A stretch of DNA of 23,966 nt from Oscillospiraceae bacterium (lineage in GTDB: Bacteria > Bacillota_A > Clostridia > Oscillospirales > Oscillospiraceae): the NCBI GenBank assembly GCA_016302005.1, contig JAEDOK010000007.1, forward strand, positions 1 through 23,966. The letters run 5' to 3'. The notes below the pieces were generated by a model, which saw only the letters and a list, made by a program, of their open reading frames with translations, searched no databases and was not told the DNA's origin. Below, piece by piece: positions 22,423 to 23,966 of the stretch (positions are counted from its first letter, which is position 1; the number at the start of each line of letters is the position of its first letter). The position numbers and the translations under genes are program-made.

Positions 22423-22451
22423 TTGCTTTTATTGCCGGATCATGCTATCAT
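22423..22451 (+). promoter_or_regulatory. Promoter of a second candidate small RNA
   Basis: TTGCTT (22423-22428) and TATCAT (22446-22451) are separated by 17 bases, with TG at the extended -10 position (22443-22444). No coding frame follows before the terminator at 22511-22536. Confidence 0.62.
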
Positions 22452-22456
22452 TAAAG

Positions 22457-22536
22457 ACAACGCTGTCAGTGTTGTAATTGGCCCTGGCAGCTCGGCGATA
22501 TGGATCCGATGCTCTGCCGGACGGCAGAGCGTTTTT
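22457..22536 (+). ncRNA. Second candidate small RNA of about 80 nt
   Basis: The predicted start coincides with a hairpin ACAACGCT-GTC-AGTGTTGT (22457-22475, 8 bp with one G-U). About 35 bases of weakly paired sequence follow, then a terminator GCTCTGCC-GGAC-GGCAGAGC (22511-22530) with the tail GTTTTT. The plan (promoter, 5' hairpin, linker, terminator) is like that of the candidate at 8515-8602. I do not recognise a known RNA family. It could also be a leader whose terminator controls the acetyltransferase gene, but that gene has its own -10 after the terminator. Confidence 0.52.
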
Positions 22537-22615
22537 CGTGTATCGGTATGGAGCGGAAGCATTATTGCAGAACTGACACAAAACTTCGAGCTGTTCTTTT
22601 GGGGCATTGGTGTGA

Positions 22616-22621
22616 TATAAT
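22616..22621 (+). promoter_or_regulatory. Extended -10 of the acetyltransferase promoter
   Basis: TATAAT with TG one base upstream lies 34 bases before the ATG at 22656. The -35 is poor, as is usual for extended -10 promoters. Confidence 0.65.
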
Positions 22622-22655
22622 CAATTCAACAAATCGGGATTTGCAGGTGTGATTG

Positions 22656-23099
22656 ATGAGAATTGTAGAAGTTTCAGAAAACAAAAAACAATATCTTGAT
22701 TTGCTCCTATTGGCGGATGAGCAGGAAGATATGGTTGACCGTTATCTCTATAAAGGTAAAATGTATGTTCTTGATGATGACGGAGTGAAATGCGAGTGTG
22801 TCGTAACGGACGAAGGGAATGGAATACTTGAAATTAAGAATATCGCTACAGTTCCCCCATTTCAGCGAAAAGGCTATGCCAAAGCGCTGATTGAATTTCT
22901 TGTTGAAAAATACCGCAGACAATTTTCGATACTGCAAGTGGGAACCGGCGACAGCCCGTTGACGATACCCTTTTATGAAAAATGTGGCTTTGTACGCTCG
23001 CATACCGTGCCAAATTTCTTTACGGATCATTATGATCACCCGATATATGAGTGTGGTGTACACCTTGTAGATATGGTGTATTTGCAAAGGCCTCTATAA
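22656..23099 (+). CDS. GNAT-family N-acetyltransferase
   Basis: This 147-aa cytosolic enzyme transfers an acyl group from acyl-CoA to an amine. The CoA-binding motif is clear in IATVPPFQRKGYAKALIEFLVEKY (63-86), with QRKGYA as the Q/RxxGxG/A loop, and the late beta strand and helix IPFYEKCGFVRSHT (104-117) are typical. The substrate is unknown. AGGTG at 22645-22649 is 7 bases before the ATG. The gene is clearly AT-richer than the neighbouring exonuclease and bcp genes, which suggests a different origin. No terminator is visible between it and bcp, so some co-transcription is likely. Confidence 0.9.
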   Translation: MRIVEVSENKKQYLDLLLLADEQEDMVDRYLYKGKMYVLDDDGVKCECVVTDEGNGILEIKNIATVPPFQRKGYAKALIEFLVEKYRRQFSILQVGTGDSPLTIPFYEKCGFVRSHTVPNFFTDHYDHPIYECGVHLVDMVYLQRPL

Positions 23100-23144
23100 A
23101 ACCAATTCCCAATTTAGAGAATGGAGAAAAAAGGAGAAATCAAA

Positions 23145-23609
23145 ATGTTAGAAGCTGGAACAAAAGCCCCCGATTTTACTTTGCAGGATAAGAACGGAAA
23201 CCCGGTCAGCCTGTCCGATTTTCAGGGAAAGAAAGTGGTGCTGTACTTTTATCCCAAGGACAACACCCCCGGCTGCACCCGGCAGGCTGTCGCCTTTGCG
23301 AGAGCCTACGAGGAATTCAGATCAAGAGATGTGGTGGTCATCGGTATCAGCAAGGACGGTGCTGCATCCCACCTGAAATTTGCACAGAAGTATGACCTGC
23401 CCTTCATTCTGCTGTCCGACCCTGACCACGCCGTCATTGAACAGTACGGTGCCTGGCAGGAAAAGAAGCTCTACGGCAAGGTCAGCATGGGCGTGGTGCG
23501 CTCAACCTTCATCGTTAACGAAGAAGGCATCATCGAAAAGGTCATGCCCAAGGTAAAGCCCGACACCAACGCCGAAGAGATTTTGACCTATCTGGGGAAG
23601 AAAGCATGA
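23145..23609 (+). CDS. bcp: Bcp/PrxQ-type peroxiredoxin lacking the usual resolving Cys
   Basis: This 154-aa thiol peroxidase detoxifies hydrogen peroxide and organic peroxides. APDFTLQDKNGNPVSLSDF (8-26), VVLYFYPKDNTPGCT with peroxidatic Cys44, and VRSTFIVNEEG are characteristic. In many Bcp proteins a second Cys lies five residues after the first (TPGCTxxAC); here that position is Val49 (TPGCTRQAVAF). The enzyme would therefore work as a 1-Cys form or with an external thiol. AAGGAG (23131-23136) lies 8 bases before the ATG, so MLEAGTKAPD is the start rather than the upstream in-frame ATG. The stop overlaps the yaaA start as ATGA. Confidence 0.94.
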   Translation: MLEAGTKAPDFTLQDKNGNPVSLSDFQGKKVVLYFYPKDNTPGCTRQAVAFARAYEEFRSRDVVVIGISKDGAASHLKFAQKYDLPFILLSDPDHAVIEQYGAWQEKKLYGKVSMGVVRSTFIVNEEGIIEKVMPKVKPDTNAEEILTYLGKKA

Positions 23610-23966
23610 GGATCATTCTGTCGCCTGCCAAGAAGATGCGTGCCGACGACGGTCTGCCTTGGGTGGATCACCCCGTGTTTTTGAATCGAACGCAGCGGCT
23701 TTTGGAGACGCTGCGGGGGATGGACGATGCCGCCCTGAAGCAGCTCTGGAAGTGCAACGACCGGATCACAAGGCTGAATATAGAGCGGCTGGAGCGTATG
23801 GATCTGCGGAAAAACCTGACCCCTGCAATCCTTGCTTATGAGGGGATCGCTTATCAGCACATGGCCCCCGGCGCGTTTTCGCAGCGGGAATTTGATTATG
23901 TCCGGGAGCATCTTCGCATCCTGTCGGGCTTTTATGGCATCCTTCGCCCCTTTGACGGTGTGACCC
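23606..23966 (+). CDS. yaaA: YaaA-family peroxide stress protein (partial, runs off window)
   Basis: The first 120 codons of a YaaA (UPF0246) protein are present. The start MRIILSPAKKM is the hallmark, and LTPAILAYEGIAYQHMAP and LRILSGFYGILRPFDGV are also typical. In Escherichia coli YaaA lowers intracellular free iron during peroxide stress and so limits DNA damage. The ATG overlaps the bcp stop (ATGA), with GGGGAAG upstream, so the two peroxide-defence genes are translationally coupled. The remaining C-terminal half lies beyond the window. Confidence 0.93.
   Translation, partial: MRIILSPAKKMRADDGLPWVDHPVFLNRTQRLLETLRGMDDAALKQLWKCNDRITRLNIERLERMDLRKNLTPAILAYEGIAYQHMAPGAFSQREFDYVREHLRILSGFYGILRPFDGVT

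Larger units (their letters stand above)
22216..22655. other. 440-base intergenic region between divergent genes
   Basis: It holds the exonuclease promoter (22245-22273, minus), a candidate small RNA with promoter and terminator (22423-22536, plus) and the acetyltransferase -10 (22616-22621, plus). A 7-bp hairpin (TCCCAAA/TTTGGGA, 22313-22340) with T5 on its minus side could stop minus-strand transcripts. I see no protein gene, tRNA or repeat in the rest, which is AT-richer than its surroundings. Confidence 0.7.

Noticed and set aside
1..23966. CRISPR array, insertion sequence, prophage or rRNA
   Set aside because: No spaced direct repeats, transposase, integrase, phage structural gene or rRNA sequence was seen on either strand.

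Overview
This window looks like chromosome of a GC-rich gut Clostridia member (Oscillospirales/Ruminococcaceae-like). The reasons are a clostridial-type RpoD, a CsoR-CopA pair, a VTC/DUF4956/Cthe_2159 cluster, strong AGGAGG-type ribosome binding sites, TTGACA-N17-TATAAT promoters and hairpin-plus-T-run terminators. Most genes are GC-rich. Two stretches are visibly AT-richer and may be acquired: about 1-680, and the intergenic region plus acetyltransferase gene at about 22300-23100.

Layout. 1-680: end of an upstream unit (terminator), then a CDP-alcohol phosphatidyltransferase gene broken by a one-base frameshift in an A-run. 701-3257 (minus): response regulator, sensor kinase and two small unknown genes, ending at a bidirectional terminator. 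3422-5546 (plus): VTC-type polyphosphate polymerase, DUF4956 membrane protein and a short Cthe_2159-like lipoprotein. 5590-8455 (minus): copA and csoR, with a copper operator sitting inside the promoter spacer. 8480-8602 (plus): candidate small RNA with its own promoter and terminator. 8641-9698 (minus): DUF4234 and DUF2752 membrane proteins. 9716-11830 (minus): BlaI/M56 regulatory pair. 11873-13124 (minus): rpoD as a single-gene unit. 13193-16494 (minus): GH13 glycosidase, trmB and icd, followed by a long rod-like hairpin. 16516-17653 (minus): flavin reductase-like protein and nitroreductase. 17734-19270 (plus): rhodanese lipoprotein, DUF5131 radical-SAM-like protein and a small helical protein. 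19376-21656 (minus): arsenic-type operon arsR-permease-thioredoxin-arsC. 21664-22273 (minus): DEDDh exonuclease. 22423-22536 (plus): second candidate small RNA. 22656-23966 (plus): GNAT acetyltransferase, Bcp peroxiredoxin and the start of yaaA, which runs off the window.

Shared themes are metal and oxidant handling (copper export, arsenic detoxification, peroxiredoxin plus YaaA, flavoproteins) and envelope sensing (two-component system next to the VTC cluster, M56/BlaI). Nothing here is clearly a new defence or mobile system. The best leads are the two unannotated small-RNA-like units, the two-component/VTC cluster with its shortened lipoprotein, the Cys-triplet thioredoxin in the arsenic operon, and the M56 receptor with a non-standard sensor domain. 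All assignments come from reading the sequence and recalled family knowledge; no database search was run.
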